Below are positions 5,690 to 12,561 of a stretch of DNA of 12,570 bases, one piece after another (position 1 is the first letter of the stretch; each line of letters starts with the position of its first letter). Below the pieces are notes generated by a model. That model was not told the origin of the DNA. It ran no database searches and was given only the letters and a program-made list of their open reading frames with translations. The stretch is from Gammaproteobacteria bacterium (GTDB lineage Bacteria > Pseudomonadota > Gammaproteobacteria > Pseudomonadales > Pseudohongiellaceae): assembly GCA_002684935.1 (NCBI GenBank), contig NYWC01000113.1:36990-49559 (forward strand). The letters are read 5' to 3'. The position numbers were made by a program, and so were the translations under genes.

Positions 5690-5788
5690 GTCAGCAGGCG
5701 GTGCGTTGGATTCTTCCCAAAAAACACCTGCAGTCAGAGCAAGCCTAATCGCCAATTCGTGGCAACTCCAGCTTGTGATCTGACCGAC
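5690..5788 (+). other. Structured intergenic segment with two complex hairpins
   Basis: This gene-free stretch between the helicase and the next promoter can fold almost completely. Hairpin 1 pairs GCAG/GTG (5694-5703, with a 3-base bulge) with CACCTGC (5725-5731) and has an inner TTGG/CCAA stem. Hairpin 2 pairs GTCAGA (5733-5738) with TCTGAC (5779-5784) and CAAGC (5740-5744) with GCTTG (5771-5775), with an inner GCCA-ATTCG-TGGC hairpin (5751-5763). It could be a processed 3' RNA, an mRNA-stabilising element or a small RNA. It lacks the features of a tRNA. Confidence 0.4.
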
Positions 5789-5789
5789 T

Positions 5790-5818
5790 GGCCCACGCTA
5801 CGGGCTTTTCAATTATTT
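5790..5818 (+). terminator. Probable rho-independent terminator after the helicase
   Basis: GCCC (5791-5794) pairs with GGGC (5802-5805) around a 7-base loop, followed by TTTT and then an AT-rich stretch. The stem is short, so read-through is likely. It sits just before the second plus-strand promoter. Confidence 0.5.
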
Positions 5819-5825
5819 TGAAAAA

Positions 5826-5851
5826 AGTGTAGAAAAGTGTTGACTCTGTGT
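5826..5851. promoter_or_regulatory. Phased GTGT box array, site 3 (candidate operator)
   Basis: GTGT begins at 5827, 5837 and 5848, spacings of 10 and 11 bp, exactly as in site 1, in the pattern AGTGT-N5-AGTGT-N7-GTGT counted from the A of each box. It also shares AGTGTAG with site 1. The middle box overlaps the -35 hexamer. Confidence 0.5.
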
Positions 5852-5867
5852 GAGATACCAGTAGAAT
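5840..5867 (+). promoter_or_regulatory. Sigma70-type promoter for the second plus-strand unit
   Basis: TTGACT (5840-5845), 16 bp and TAGAAT (5862-5867) predict a start near 5874. The layout from the GTGT boxes through hexamers, leader hairpin and ribosome-binding site matches that of the promoter at 3249. Confidence 0.75.
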
Positions 5868-5877
5868 GGGAACCATA

Positions 5878-5896
5878 GAGCGGCGCGGTGCTGCTC
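5878..5896 (+). promoter_or_regulatory. 5' leader hairpin, copy 2
   Basis: GAGCGGCG (5878-5885) can pair with TGCTGCTC (5889-5896) over 8 positions, two of them G-T wobbles, around a CGG loop. It ends 18 bases before the ATG, exactly as in copy 1 at 3286-3304. The inner base pairs differ between the copies while pairing is kept or improved. Confidence 0.45.
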
Positions 5897-5914
5897 CTTT
5901 GAGGAGAAAAACGA

Positions 5915-6208
5915 ATGACTAATCCAGCAAACATCCAAACGGTACAGGCTAAACAACTTAAGAATGGCAAGTATGAATTCACTGCAATCCTCGAAGATGG
6001 CTCGCAGGAGATCATTAAAAAGGCTGGAGCTTTCAAGCCTGTCGTAAATGTCTACTCCGTGATAGTAAACGGAAATTCTTACAGAAATGTTGGTAAACAC
6101 TGCACTTACAACAATAAAGCAGGTGGAAGACAACTTAAATACTGCGAAACCGCAGGTTATAGAATCTGTCACTCGCCCATCAAATCAATGGAAGTCGAGC
6201 TGATCTAA
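5915..6208 (+). CDS. Hypothetical protein, 97 aa
   Basis: I do not recognise this protein. It begins MTNPANIQTVQAKQLKNG and looks rich in beta strands (KYEFTAILEDGSQEII, NVYSVIVNGNSYRNVG). Three cysteines (in KHCTY, KYCET and RICHS) lie in the C-terminal half without a clear zinc-finger spacing. No membrane segment is visible. It is the only gene between its own promoter and a strong terminator, and it has the GGAGAAAAACGA-ATG ribosome-binding site. It is therefore a separate, probably highly expressed, single-gene unit, consistent with a small regulatory or host-takeover protein. Its function is unknown. Confidence 0.75.
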   Translation: MTNPANIQTVQAKQLKNGKYEFTAILEDGSQEIIKKAGAFKPVVNVYSVIVNGNSYRNVGKHCTYNNKAGGRQLKYCETAGYRICHSPIKSMEVELI

Positions 6209-6232
6209 TCAAAAACTCACAATTAAACCCAG

Positions 6233-6253
6233 ACCCGCTTAACTGCGGGTTTT
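6233..6253 (+). terminator. Rho-independent terminator
   Basis: CCCGC (6234-6238) pairs with GCGGG (6245-6249) around TTAACT, followed by TTTT; A6233 can pair with the first T. It separates the 97-aa gene from the primase-like gene, whose start lies only 25 bases downstream, so genes after it depend on read-through, antitermination or a promoter I cannot see. Confidence 0.8.
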
Positions 6254-6277
6254 GTGCGTTATGAGAAGGAGAAACGA

Positions 6278-6712
6278 ATGTGGTATGACCAAGTATTAGA
6301 CCGTCTGGACAAGGTAAGGCGGCGCGGAGAAGAGAGCTGGATAGCCTGTTGCCCGGTTCACGATGACAAGAATCCCAGCATGACCGTCAGCGTGAAGGAC
6401 AGAAAGCTGCTGATGTATTGCTTTGCCTGCGGCGCTAAAGGTGATAGTGTGGTAGAATCCATAGGTCTAAATGCAAGTGCGCTGTTTGAAGACAGTAAAG
6501 AATTTGACGCTGATCCGCATTATCTTCTGAAGAAAACACAGGAAGATGATGATTTTCTCATTGCGATATACCAAAGCGCAAAGAGATCAGGAGAGCGAAT
6601 AAAATACAAAGATCACAAAGCCTACATGGAGGCTATGGCCCGTAGGCATAATCGAACTGAGGCTGGCATAGCTCAGACAATTATCCCAGAGACACAACAA
6701 GAGTTTCTGTAA
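6278..6712 (+). CDS. Primase-type (CHC2) zinc-finger protein without catalytic domain
   Basis: This 144-aa protein carries the zinc ribbon of DnaG-type primases. It has C25-P-V-H28 in CCPVHDDKNPS and C48xxC51 in MYCFACGAKGD, together giving the Cys-His-Cys-Cys set, at the usual distance from the N-terminus. In full primases this domain reads the DNA template. Here the RNA-polymerase (TOPRIM) and helicase domains are absent and only a charged helical region follows. It may act with a separate catalytic subunit outside the window or as a DNA-binding regulator. The ATG at 6278 follows GGAGAAACGA; an in-frame GTG at 6254 lies in the terminator and is unlikely. The TAA shares a base with the ATG of the small terminase gene (TAATG). 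Confidence 0.75.
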   Translation: MWYDQVLDRLDKVRRRGEESWIACCPVHDDKNPSMTVSVKDRKLLMYCFACGAKGDSVVESIGLNASALFEDSKEFDADPHYLLKKTQEDDDFLIAIYQSAKRSGERIKYKDHKAYMEAMARRHNRTEAGIAQTIIPETQQEFL

Positions 6713-7083
6713 TGGCCAGACCAGAGAAAGTATTTACCGATGATGAGGTAGCCGAGGTAGAAAGGCTTGCTCCATCATTAACCCAGCAGCAGCTCGCTGA
6801 TTATTTCTGTATTAGCGTCAACACGTTAAAGGAAATCATGAAGCGGGATAGCAGAGTTTCTGATAGTTATAAGCGTGGCCTGACCAGAGCTGGCATCATT
6901 ATGGTTGAGAAGCTCTATGACAAGGCTATGGAAGGTGATCATCCAAGCATGAAGCTCTGGCTGTCTCAAAGGATGGGATGGACCGAGAAGAGCCGTCAGG
7001 AGATATCAGGCCCAGAGGGAAGGCCGATTGAGAAGGACTACCACGTTACCATTGAAGTGGTGAATCCGGGAGACCTAGACTGA
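6712..7083 (+). CDS. terS: Terminase small subunit
   Basis: This 123-aa protein is placed directly before the large terminase gene. An N-terminal helix-turn-helix is visible at about residues 13-46 (DEVAEVERLAPSLTQQ, then LADYFCISVNTLKEIM), the DNA-recognition unit of small terminases. A helical oligomerisation region follows (KRGLTRAGIIMVEKLYDKA, then a MKLWLSQRMGW segment), and a flexible tail ends in EVVNPGDLD. MKLWLSQRMGW before a GWTEKSRQEISG-type stretch is common in small terminases of podoviruses and siphoviruses. It selects the packaging site and stimulates the motor. Its stop overlaps the probable CTG start of the large subunit (CTGA). Confidence 0.85.
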   Translation: MARPEKVFTDDEVAEVERLAPSLTQQQLADYFCISVNTLKEIMKRDSRVSDSYKRGLTRAGIIMVEKLYDKAMEGDHPSMKLWLSQRMGWTEKSRQEISGPEGRPIEKDYHVTIEVVNPGDLD

Positions 7084-8507
7084 ATCTGCAGATCGCTCCA
7101 AAGCTGTTACCAGTGCTTGAGGCTAAACAACGCTTCATTGTGGTCTACGGCGGTAGAGGCAGCGGCAAAAGCTATGGCCTAGCATCCCTGTGTCTCCTAA
7201 AGGCACTGCGCGGCCAGAAGATCGGAGCCTTCCGAGAGTTTCAGAACTCTATTGATGACTCGGTACACAGCCTGCTGGCCTCGCAGATAGAGAGCTACGG
7301 GCTTGAGGACTTTGAGGTCCAGAACAATCAAATACTCTTCAACGGTGAACCTAGCTTTAAATTCAGAGGCTTGGCCCGCAACGTCGAGGCCGTTAAGTCG
7401 ATGTTCGGCTTCAACCTTTTCTGGGTAGAGGAGGCTCAGACAATATCATTCGATAGCCTCAAGGCTCTCACTCCCACTCTCCGAGAGCAGGGCAGTCAGA
7501 TATGGCTGTCGGGTAATCCACGGTCAAGCACTGATGCTTTCTCTGAGCGCTTTATCAAGCCATTCGAGAAGCAGCTTAACCGTGATGGCATATACGAAGA
7601 CGATATGCACCTAGTGATCCGAATGAACTACGAAGATAACCCGTGGTTTGTGAAGACTCCGCTAGAACAGGAGCGGATACATGATCGGCAGAATTTGCCC
7701 AGAGCTATGTACGAGCACATCTGGGAGGGTAAGCACTTAGATACGGTGCAGGACAGTATCATAGAGCCCGATTGGTTTGATGCCGCGATAGACGCTCATA
7801 AGAAGCTTGGATGGAAGCCAGAGGGTGCTTTGCTTGCTTCGCATGACCCGTCGGATGAGGGCGGTGACAGCAAGGGTTACGCACTGCGCCACGGCAACGT
7901 CATTCTGGATGTGTGTGAAAACTTAACAGGTGATGCCAATGAGGGTATGGACTGGGCCTTGGACAAGGCAGTAGCAGCTCAGGCAGACCACTTCATCTGG
8001 GACTGTGACGGTCTTGGGATAAGCCTCAAGCGACAAGTAGATCAGGCGCTTGAAGGCAAGAAGATGGAGTATCACATGTTCAAGGGTTCCGAGTCGCCTT
8101 ATGACCCAGAGATGCCATACACGTTAGGCGGAAGCCAGAGAGCAAAGACTAATAAAGAAACCTTCTTTAACAAACGTGCCCAAATGTGGTGGACTTTACG
8201 GGATAGGTTTGAGGCAACGTATCGGGCTGTGGTGAAGGGCCAGTACATCAATCCAGAAGAGCTGATTAGCCTGTCATCAGACATTGATAGCATTGAGCAG
8301 TTGCGCTCTGAGGTTTGCAGAATTCCGTTGAAGCGCTCAAACTCTGGTAAAATCCAGATACTGAGCAAGATAGAAATGGCGAAGAAGCCGTATTCAATAC
8401 CTTCTCCGAATATGGGCGATGCTTTAATGATGTCGATGCACTCGCCAAAACTTAAAAATGTGAAACCTGTAGAGATAAATTTCTCAGGATGGAAGAATTA
8501 TGGCTAG
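7080..8507 (+). CDS. terL: Terminase large subunit (packaging ATPase and nuclease)
   Basis: The motor protein that pumps DNA into the capsid and cuts concatemers. From a CTG at 7080 it is 475 aa. Walker A GGRGSGKS is at 24-31, Walker B plus catalytic Glu is LFWVEEAQ (E117/E118), and the coupling motif is SGNP (144-147). The RNase H-like nuclease acidic residues are D256 in SHDPSDEGGDS, D308/D310 in WDCDGLG and D447 in GDALMM. The CTG start is chosen because GGGAG precedes it by 7 bases, it overlaps the upstream stop as CTGA, and it restores the N-terminus LNLQIAPKLLPVLE that lies before Walker A in relatives. The first standard start, GTG at 7113, has no ribosome-binding site and would leave Walker A at residue 13. 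Confidence 0.93.
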   Translation: MNLQIAPKLLPVLEAKQRFIVVYGGRGSGKSYGLASLCLLKALRGQKIGAFREFQNSIDDSVHSLLASQIESYGLEDFEVQNNQILFNGEPSFKFRGLARNVEAVKSMFGFNLFWVEEAQTISFDSLKALTPTLREQGSQIWLSGNPRSSTDAFSERFIKPFEKQLNRDGIYEDDMHLVIRMNYEDNPWFVKTPLEQERIHDRQNLPRAMYEHIWEGKHLDTVQDSIIEPDWFDAAIDAHKKLGWKPEGALLASHDPSDEGGDSKGYALRHGNVILDVCENLTGDANEGMDWALDKAVAAQADHFIWDCDGLGISLKRQVDQALEGKKMEYHMFKGSESPYDPEMPYTLGGSQRAKTNKETFFNKRAQMWWTLRDRFEATYRAVVKGQYINPEELISLSSDIDSIEQLRSEVCRIPLKRSNSGKIQILSKIEMAKKPYSIPSPNMGDALMMSMHSPKLKNVKPVEINFSGWKNYG

Positions 8508-10722
8508 TTATGATGATGGCAAAGAGCTAGAGGATCGCGGTGCGACTGAGGACGATCTTGCCTACAAAGCAGATTACGAGGAGCATCAGGACGTTATCGA
8601 GCTGCTTGATAAGTGCCAGCAAGCAGACAAGGACAACCGTGAGCGCGTCAGAGAAGCTCATTTGTTCTTGGACAAGCGCGATGGTCAGTGGGAACCCTAC
8701 TGGTGGAACTCTAACGAAGCCAAGCCGCGCTATACGTTCGATATGGTGAATCCCATAGTGGATCAGGTTGCCTCTGAGATAGAGCAATCCGACTACGACA
8801 TCCGAGTATCTCCAGCTGGAGGTGATGCAACTAAAGACCTTGCCATTGCCTATGACGGCATCATCCGCAACATTGAGCAGATGTCTAACGCTAAGACGAC
8901 CTACGCCCAGTGCGCTCGCAATATGGTGATCGGCGGGATGGATGGCTGGCGCGTGGTCCAGAAGTACGTTGATGATAATAGCTTCGACCAAGACCTAGCC
9001 ATTGAGCATGTCGGTAACTTCGTGGACCGGGTGTGGTTCGATCCCGCAGCTGAGAATCAAGATAAGTCTGACAGTCGGTATGCGTTTGTGCTTCACGCAA
9101 TGGCGAAGGATGAATACGAGGCCAGATTCCCTGAAGGCTCTGGTGAAAGCGTAGATGATGACCGAGAGGGCGAAGCATACTACGACAAGGCTGAGTGCAT
9201 TGTGGTTGGTGAGTTTCTGTATCTTGAGTCAGAAGACCGCGAGCTGGTCATGATGTCCAACGGTCAGGTGCACGAGGTTAATGAGGACTTTGACAAGGTT
9301 GTAGATGATCTAGCAGCCATTGGTGTGACAGAGGCAAAGCGCCGGACCCGCAAGAAGCACTATGTTTGTTCGAGGTTCTTTGATGCGAAGGACTTCCTTG
9401 AGGACAAGAAAGAGACCGTATTTTGCCGAATCCCAGTGGTCCCTGCTTACGCCAACTTCAAGATATTCGAGAATAAGACAATCTACTGGGGAGTAGTTGA
9501 GAAGCTGCTTGATCCGCAGCGGGTGATGAACTACAGCGTATCCCGTGAGATTGAGGAAGGTGCGCTTGCTCCGAGGGCCAAGTATTGGATGACAATGGCT
9601 CAGGCTTCAGGGCATGAGAAGCAGCTCCAAACTTTAAATACCAACGCTGATCCGGTTCAATTCTACAACGTAGACCCAGAGTCACCTGCCGTGCCACAGC
9701 AGCAGGGAGGAAGTCAGGTCAATCCCGGACTGGCGCGGATATCTGAGTCTATGCGAGCAATCATAGGTCAGACGGCTGGTATGTTCGCTGCGAATATGGG
9801 AGACAATCCCGGTCTACAGTCTGGCGTTGCTATCAAGCAGTTGCAGGACCGTGGGACCAATAGCACGATGAAGTACAGTCGCGGCCTAGAGATTGCGGTA
9901 GCGGCTACAGGAAGGCTCCTAAAGGATGCTATACCGATGGTCTACGACACAGAGCGTCAGGTCAGGATACTCCGAGAGGATGAGTCCTACGATATGGTGC
10001 CAATCAATCAGAAGGTGATCGACAACGCCACAGGCGAGATTGTCACCGTCAATGATCTGCAGGTTGGAACCTATGACGTTACCTGTCGGGCTGGCCCTAG
10101 CTTCCGCAACCGTCAGCAGGAGACCATCGAAGCAATCACGACACTGGCTCAGACTGATCCGAGCCTGATGCAGATCGCGGGTGACCTTTTGTTGCAGAAC
10201 ATCTCCACTCCGGCGGCGTCACAAATCGCAGAGCGCAAGCGGATACAGATGATCGCGCAAGGTCTCATTCCTCAATCTCAGATGACCGAGGAAGAGCTGC
10301 AAGAGATGGCCGCTAAGATGCAGGCGCAAGGACAGCAGCAGGCTCCTGATCCGGCTATGGTGCTCGCACAGGCAGAGCAGATGAAGGCTCAGGCTGACAT
10401 GATGAAGGCGCAGATAGATGCCCAGAAGGTGCAGAACGACACCTTGAGGATACAGCTGCAAGCCCAGAACGATCAAAACGAGCTGGTAGCCGAGCAAGCC
10501 AAGACGCAAGTTGATGTCTTCAACGCCCAAACCAATCGCATAAAGGCGCAGGTAGAGGCTGAGAAGGCTGGTGCTACGATAGACCACACCAACATAAAGG
10601 CGTTTGGTGACCAGCTAGACAACCAAGAGCAGATGACCGATATGATGGATGAGCAGGAGCGCAAGGCCCGGATGGCTATGATGTCCGACGTGGACCTAAT
10701 GAGGATTGCTAACAGTGGCTGA
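8500..10722 (+). CDS. P22-like portal protein
   Basis: At 740 aa this matches the size of P22 gp1 (about 725 aa) and its order of features. A helical N-terminus contains LDKRDGQWEPYWW. The region NMVIGGMDGWRVVQKY (about 141-156) corresponds to the 'EAGVGAWRLVTDY' region of P22, and RVWFDPAAENQDKSDSRYAFV (about 177-197) to its 'IWDSNSKLMDKSDARH' region. GPSFRNRQQETIEAI lies near 530. A long Gln/Ala-rich coiled coil spans about 608-708 (repeated MKAQ/AQA patterns). In P22 this last part forms the helical barrel inside the capsid. Twelve copies form the DNA entry vertex. It overlaps the terminase stop by 8 bases, and a GGAAG site precedes its ATG. Confidence 0.9.
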   Translation: MASYDDGKELEDRGATEDDLAYKADYEEHQDVIELLDKCQQADKDNRERVREAHLFLDKRDGQWEPYWWNSNEAKPRYTFDMVNPIVDQVASEIEQSDYDIRVSPAGGDATKDLAIAYDGIIRNIEQMSNAKTTYAQCARNMVIGGMDGWRVVQKYVDDNSFDQDLAIEHVGNFVDRVWFDPAAENQDKSDSRYAFVLHAMAKDEYEARFPEGSGESVDDDREGEAYYDKAECIVVGEFLYLESEDRELVMMSNGQVHEVNEDFDKVVDDLAAIGVTEAKRRTRKKHYVCSRFFDAKDFLEDKKETVFCRIPVVPAYANFKIFENKTIYWGVVEKLLDPQRVMNYSVSREIEEGALAPRAKYWMTMAQASGHEKQLQTLNTNADPVQFYNVDPESPAVPQQQGGSQVNPGLARISESMRAIIGQTAGMFAANMGDNPGLQSGVAIKQLQDRGTNSTMKYSRGLEIAVAATGRLLKDAIPMVYDTERQVRILREDESYDMVPINQKVIDNATGEIVTVNDLQVGTYDVTCRAGPSFRNRQQETIEAITTLAQTDPSLMQIAGDLLLQNISTPAASQIAERKRIQMIAQGLIPQSQMTEEELQEMAAKMQAQGQQQAPDPAMVLAQAEQMKAQADMMKAQIDAQKVQNDTLRIQLQAQNDQNELVAEQAKTQVDVFNAQTNRIKAQVEAEKAGATIDHTNIKAFGDQLDNQEQMTDMMDEQERKARMAMMSDVDLMRIANSG

Positions 10723-12418
10723 GCAAACATCTCTGCGCCAGTTTATTCCTGAGCCTACTACGTCATTGATGAGCGTAGAGGGCTTGTCTGGCTACACACA
10801 GCAGAATCCTTTACCAGTTGATGAGAGGGACAGACAGGAAGCCGCAAGGGAGCTGAGCCGCAGAGGCATAACAGCGCAGGCTCCTGTGCCGTCCAATCAG
10901 AGCGTGATGGCTGCGCCTACGTCATACAATCCGTTTAATCCTGCGTTTAGAGAGACCGCAAGATCAGCTCTAAATGACTTCTTTGGCGGTAGCAATATTG
11001 CAGGCAGAGAAGGTTATCGCACAGGCCAGCTAGTAGATACTGCGGTAGGAGCGATGGACTTTGCGCCTGCTCTTGGCGATGCAATGGGTGCAGGTGATCT
11101 GAGGCAGTCTATTGGCTCTGGTGATCTGATAGGTGCTGCTGTAGACACCACGGCTTTGGCTGCTGGAATGTTGCCAATTTTAGGAGACGCTGCTGCAAAA
11201 GGTATAAAGGCAAGTGAAACCAGCCTAAGAAGTTACATCGATGTCCCGACAAGAAGCGATTACGGGCCGGTAGTACAGACCGCTGAGGCTGGCAGGATTG
11301 TTGAAACACCGCCCAGAGATTTTAGGAACGAAAAAGGTTACAGCACTAACCCGCTAATGGCTGCGACTGACTTACAGTCAAGACCAGAAAATATTGCAAA
11401 AGGATCGTATCGCGGTCTAGTAAACAGATACGAAACTGATCCAGACTTTGCAATGCGGGAACAGGCTCGACTGCTGGGCGGTAGATATACTCAGCCTGAC
11501 AATTTGTTTATGCAATCTGCGACTTACGAAGACTTGCTAGGAAAGCCTCTGGTGATTTTGCCTGCTGACAAAACAATTTACGGAGAAGTTGATAGAATAG
11601 CTGGAATCGACATTGATCCAGTGCTGGTAGAAGGAGGCCCGCAGCATTTAGACAGATATGGTAACTGGATGAGCATGGGCGGCGCTGCTAGAAGCAAGCA
11701 AGCTCACGTTAATCGTGTGCGAGAAGAGACGCAGCAAGACCCAGTATTGATGTACACAGCAATGGCAAATCCCGGCTCTAATTTTTCTGTGCCGCCGTCT
11801 CAAATTGCTGTCAACATGATAAAGCAACAAGGTGATTTGACCAGAGATCAGGCTGTTATGCTGGACTCGGCTATTGCCAACTTAAATCCAAATAACAAAG
11901 ACCTGAAAGGAATACCAGAAAGTTGGCCCGGTTATGAATCACCGGAGCAGCTATTGGAATGGCTGACAACAGATTCTCCTACTGCTTCAGCAGGAAACAA
12001 GCGTAAAGCCTTTATGGGAGATGCAATATTAAACAAACCAGCTTTTCAAAAATCAGGGTTCCCAATACCAAATGACATTTACTCTGTTGTCAATGAGCAA
12101 GAAATGATGAATATGCCCAAAGGCATGAGCGGTGCTAGGGCTATGGTATCAACGGATATAAATCCATCTGACATGGTTGTTGATCCAACTCTGAATAGGT
12201 CTTACAACACGATTATTCCGAGTCAAGGCGGAATTGCAATAACGGAACCAATGGTTCCTTATGATGTTATGTATCCTGATCCAATAGCGGCAAGAGCTGG
12301 CAGGCATGACCCGTACAGGTCTTTTCAGACATCAGGATCGGCTCAAGATTATCAAATGGCTAATGAACAATGGCTGGAAGGTGTATATCGGAACTTAGAA
12401 TCTCGTGGATTAAAATAG
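10715..12418 (+). CDS. Probable virion-associated protein, 567 aa, unknown function
   Basis: The gene follows the portal with an 8-base overlap; GTG at 10715 is preferred to TTG at 10706 because GAGG at 10701-10704 fits only the former. The N-terminal ~90 residues are low in order. Residues 115-165 (DFAPALGDAMGAGD..., IGSGDLIGAAVDTTALAAGM, LPILGDAAAKG) form a Gly/Ala-rich hydrophobic segment with repeated GD turns, like the 'pre-toxin' or membrane-active helical regions of secreted effectors and large phage virion proteins. The rest (about 200-567) contains DIDPVLVEGGPQHLDRYGNW and RAMVSTDINPSDMVV and looks like a globular domain of unknown type. The DNA becomes more A/T-rich after about 11160, suggesting a modular origin. 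It could be an ejected internal protein or a tail-associated effector. No enzymatic motif is proven. Confidence 0.7.
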   Translation: MAEQTSLRQFIPEPTTSLMSVEGLSGYTQQNPLPVDERDRQEAARELSRRGITAQAPVPSNQSVMAAPTSYNPFNPAFRETARSALNDFFGGSNIAGREGYRTGQLVDTAVGAMDFAPALGDAMGAGDLRQSIGSGDLIGAAVDTTALAAGMLPILGDAAAKGIKASETSLRSYIDVPTRSDYGPVVQTAEAGRIVETPPRDFRNEKGYSTNPLMAATDLQSRPENIAKGSYRGLVNRYETDPDFAMREQARLLGGRYTQPDNLFMQSATYEDLLGKPLVILPADKTIYGEVDRIAGIDIDPVLVEGGPQHLDRYGNWMSMGGAARSKQAHVNRVREETQQDPVLMYTAMANPGSNFSVPPSQIAVNMIKQQGDLTRDQAVMLDSAIANLNPNNKDLKGIPESWPGYESPEQLLEWLTTDSPTASAGNKRKAFMGDAILNKPAFQKSGFPIPNDIYSVVNEQEMMNMPKGMSGARAMVSTDINPSDMVVDPTLNRSYNTIIPSQGGIAITEPMVPYDVMYPDPIAARAGRHDPYRSFQTSGSAQDYQMANEQWLEGVYRNLESRGLK

Positions 12419-12527
12419 ATTCGTGTTCAGTAAAGCTGCCAGATTCGAATATCTCTTCTGCGGTTAAAATACCTTCAAAATCAAGGTGTCCAAAGCAGTC
12501 AAAATACTTTTTAATTAAGTCATCCAT
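12360..12527 (-). CDS. Small acidic hypothetical protein, 55 aa, convergent
   Basis: A minus-strand frame from ATG at 12527 to TAG at 12360 encodes 55 aa (MDDLIKKYFDCFGHLDFEG...ending HLPAIVH). It is acidic and helical, and I do not recognise it. Its 3' end overlaps the end of the 567-aa gene by 59 bases in the opposite direction. No Shine-Dalgarno site is visible, but a good promoter (12534-12561) places the RNA start at or next to the ATG, so the message may be leaderless. The promoter has the same layout as that of the recombination operon, which supports a real gene. At this size a chance frame cannot be excluded. Confidence 0.5.
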   Translation of the reverse strand: MDDLIKKYFDCFGHLDFEGILTAEEIFESGSFTEHESILIHEILSSDIHLPAIVH

Positions 12528-12533
12528 TGAGTG

Positions 12534-12561
12534 AGTATAACAAAGTATACGAAAGTGTTAA
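12534..12561 (-). promoter_or_regulatory. Promoter of the 55-aa minus-strand gene
   Basis: Read on the minus strand, TTAACA (12561-12556), 16 bp and TATACT (12539-12534) are each 5/6 matches to the sigma70 hexamers. The start would fall at about 12527, the first base of the ATG. The hexamers correspond in position to TTGACA and TACACT of the promoter at 2741-2769. Confidence 0.55.

Noticed and set aside
5731..5790. tRNA-like or cloverleaf-like fold after the helicase
   Set aside because: There is no acceptor stem of 7 bp, no TTCRA T-loop and no anticodon arm of correct size; only branched hairpins are present.
6254..6277. Earlier GTG start for the primase-like gene
   Set aside because: The GTG lies directly on the T tract of the terminator and lacks a ribosome-binding site, whereas ATG 6278 has GGAGAAACGA at the right distance.
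8527..8991. Minus-strand open frame of 154 codons
   Set aside because: It is the antisense shadow of the portal gene; no initiation signals or separate promoter were seen.
10219..10587. Minus-strand open frame of 122 codons, leucine-rich
   Set aside because: It is antisense to the Gln/Ala-rich coiled coil of the portal, whose repeated CAG/GCN codons read as leucine and serine codons on the other strand.
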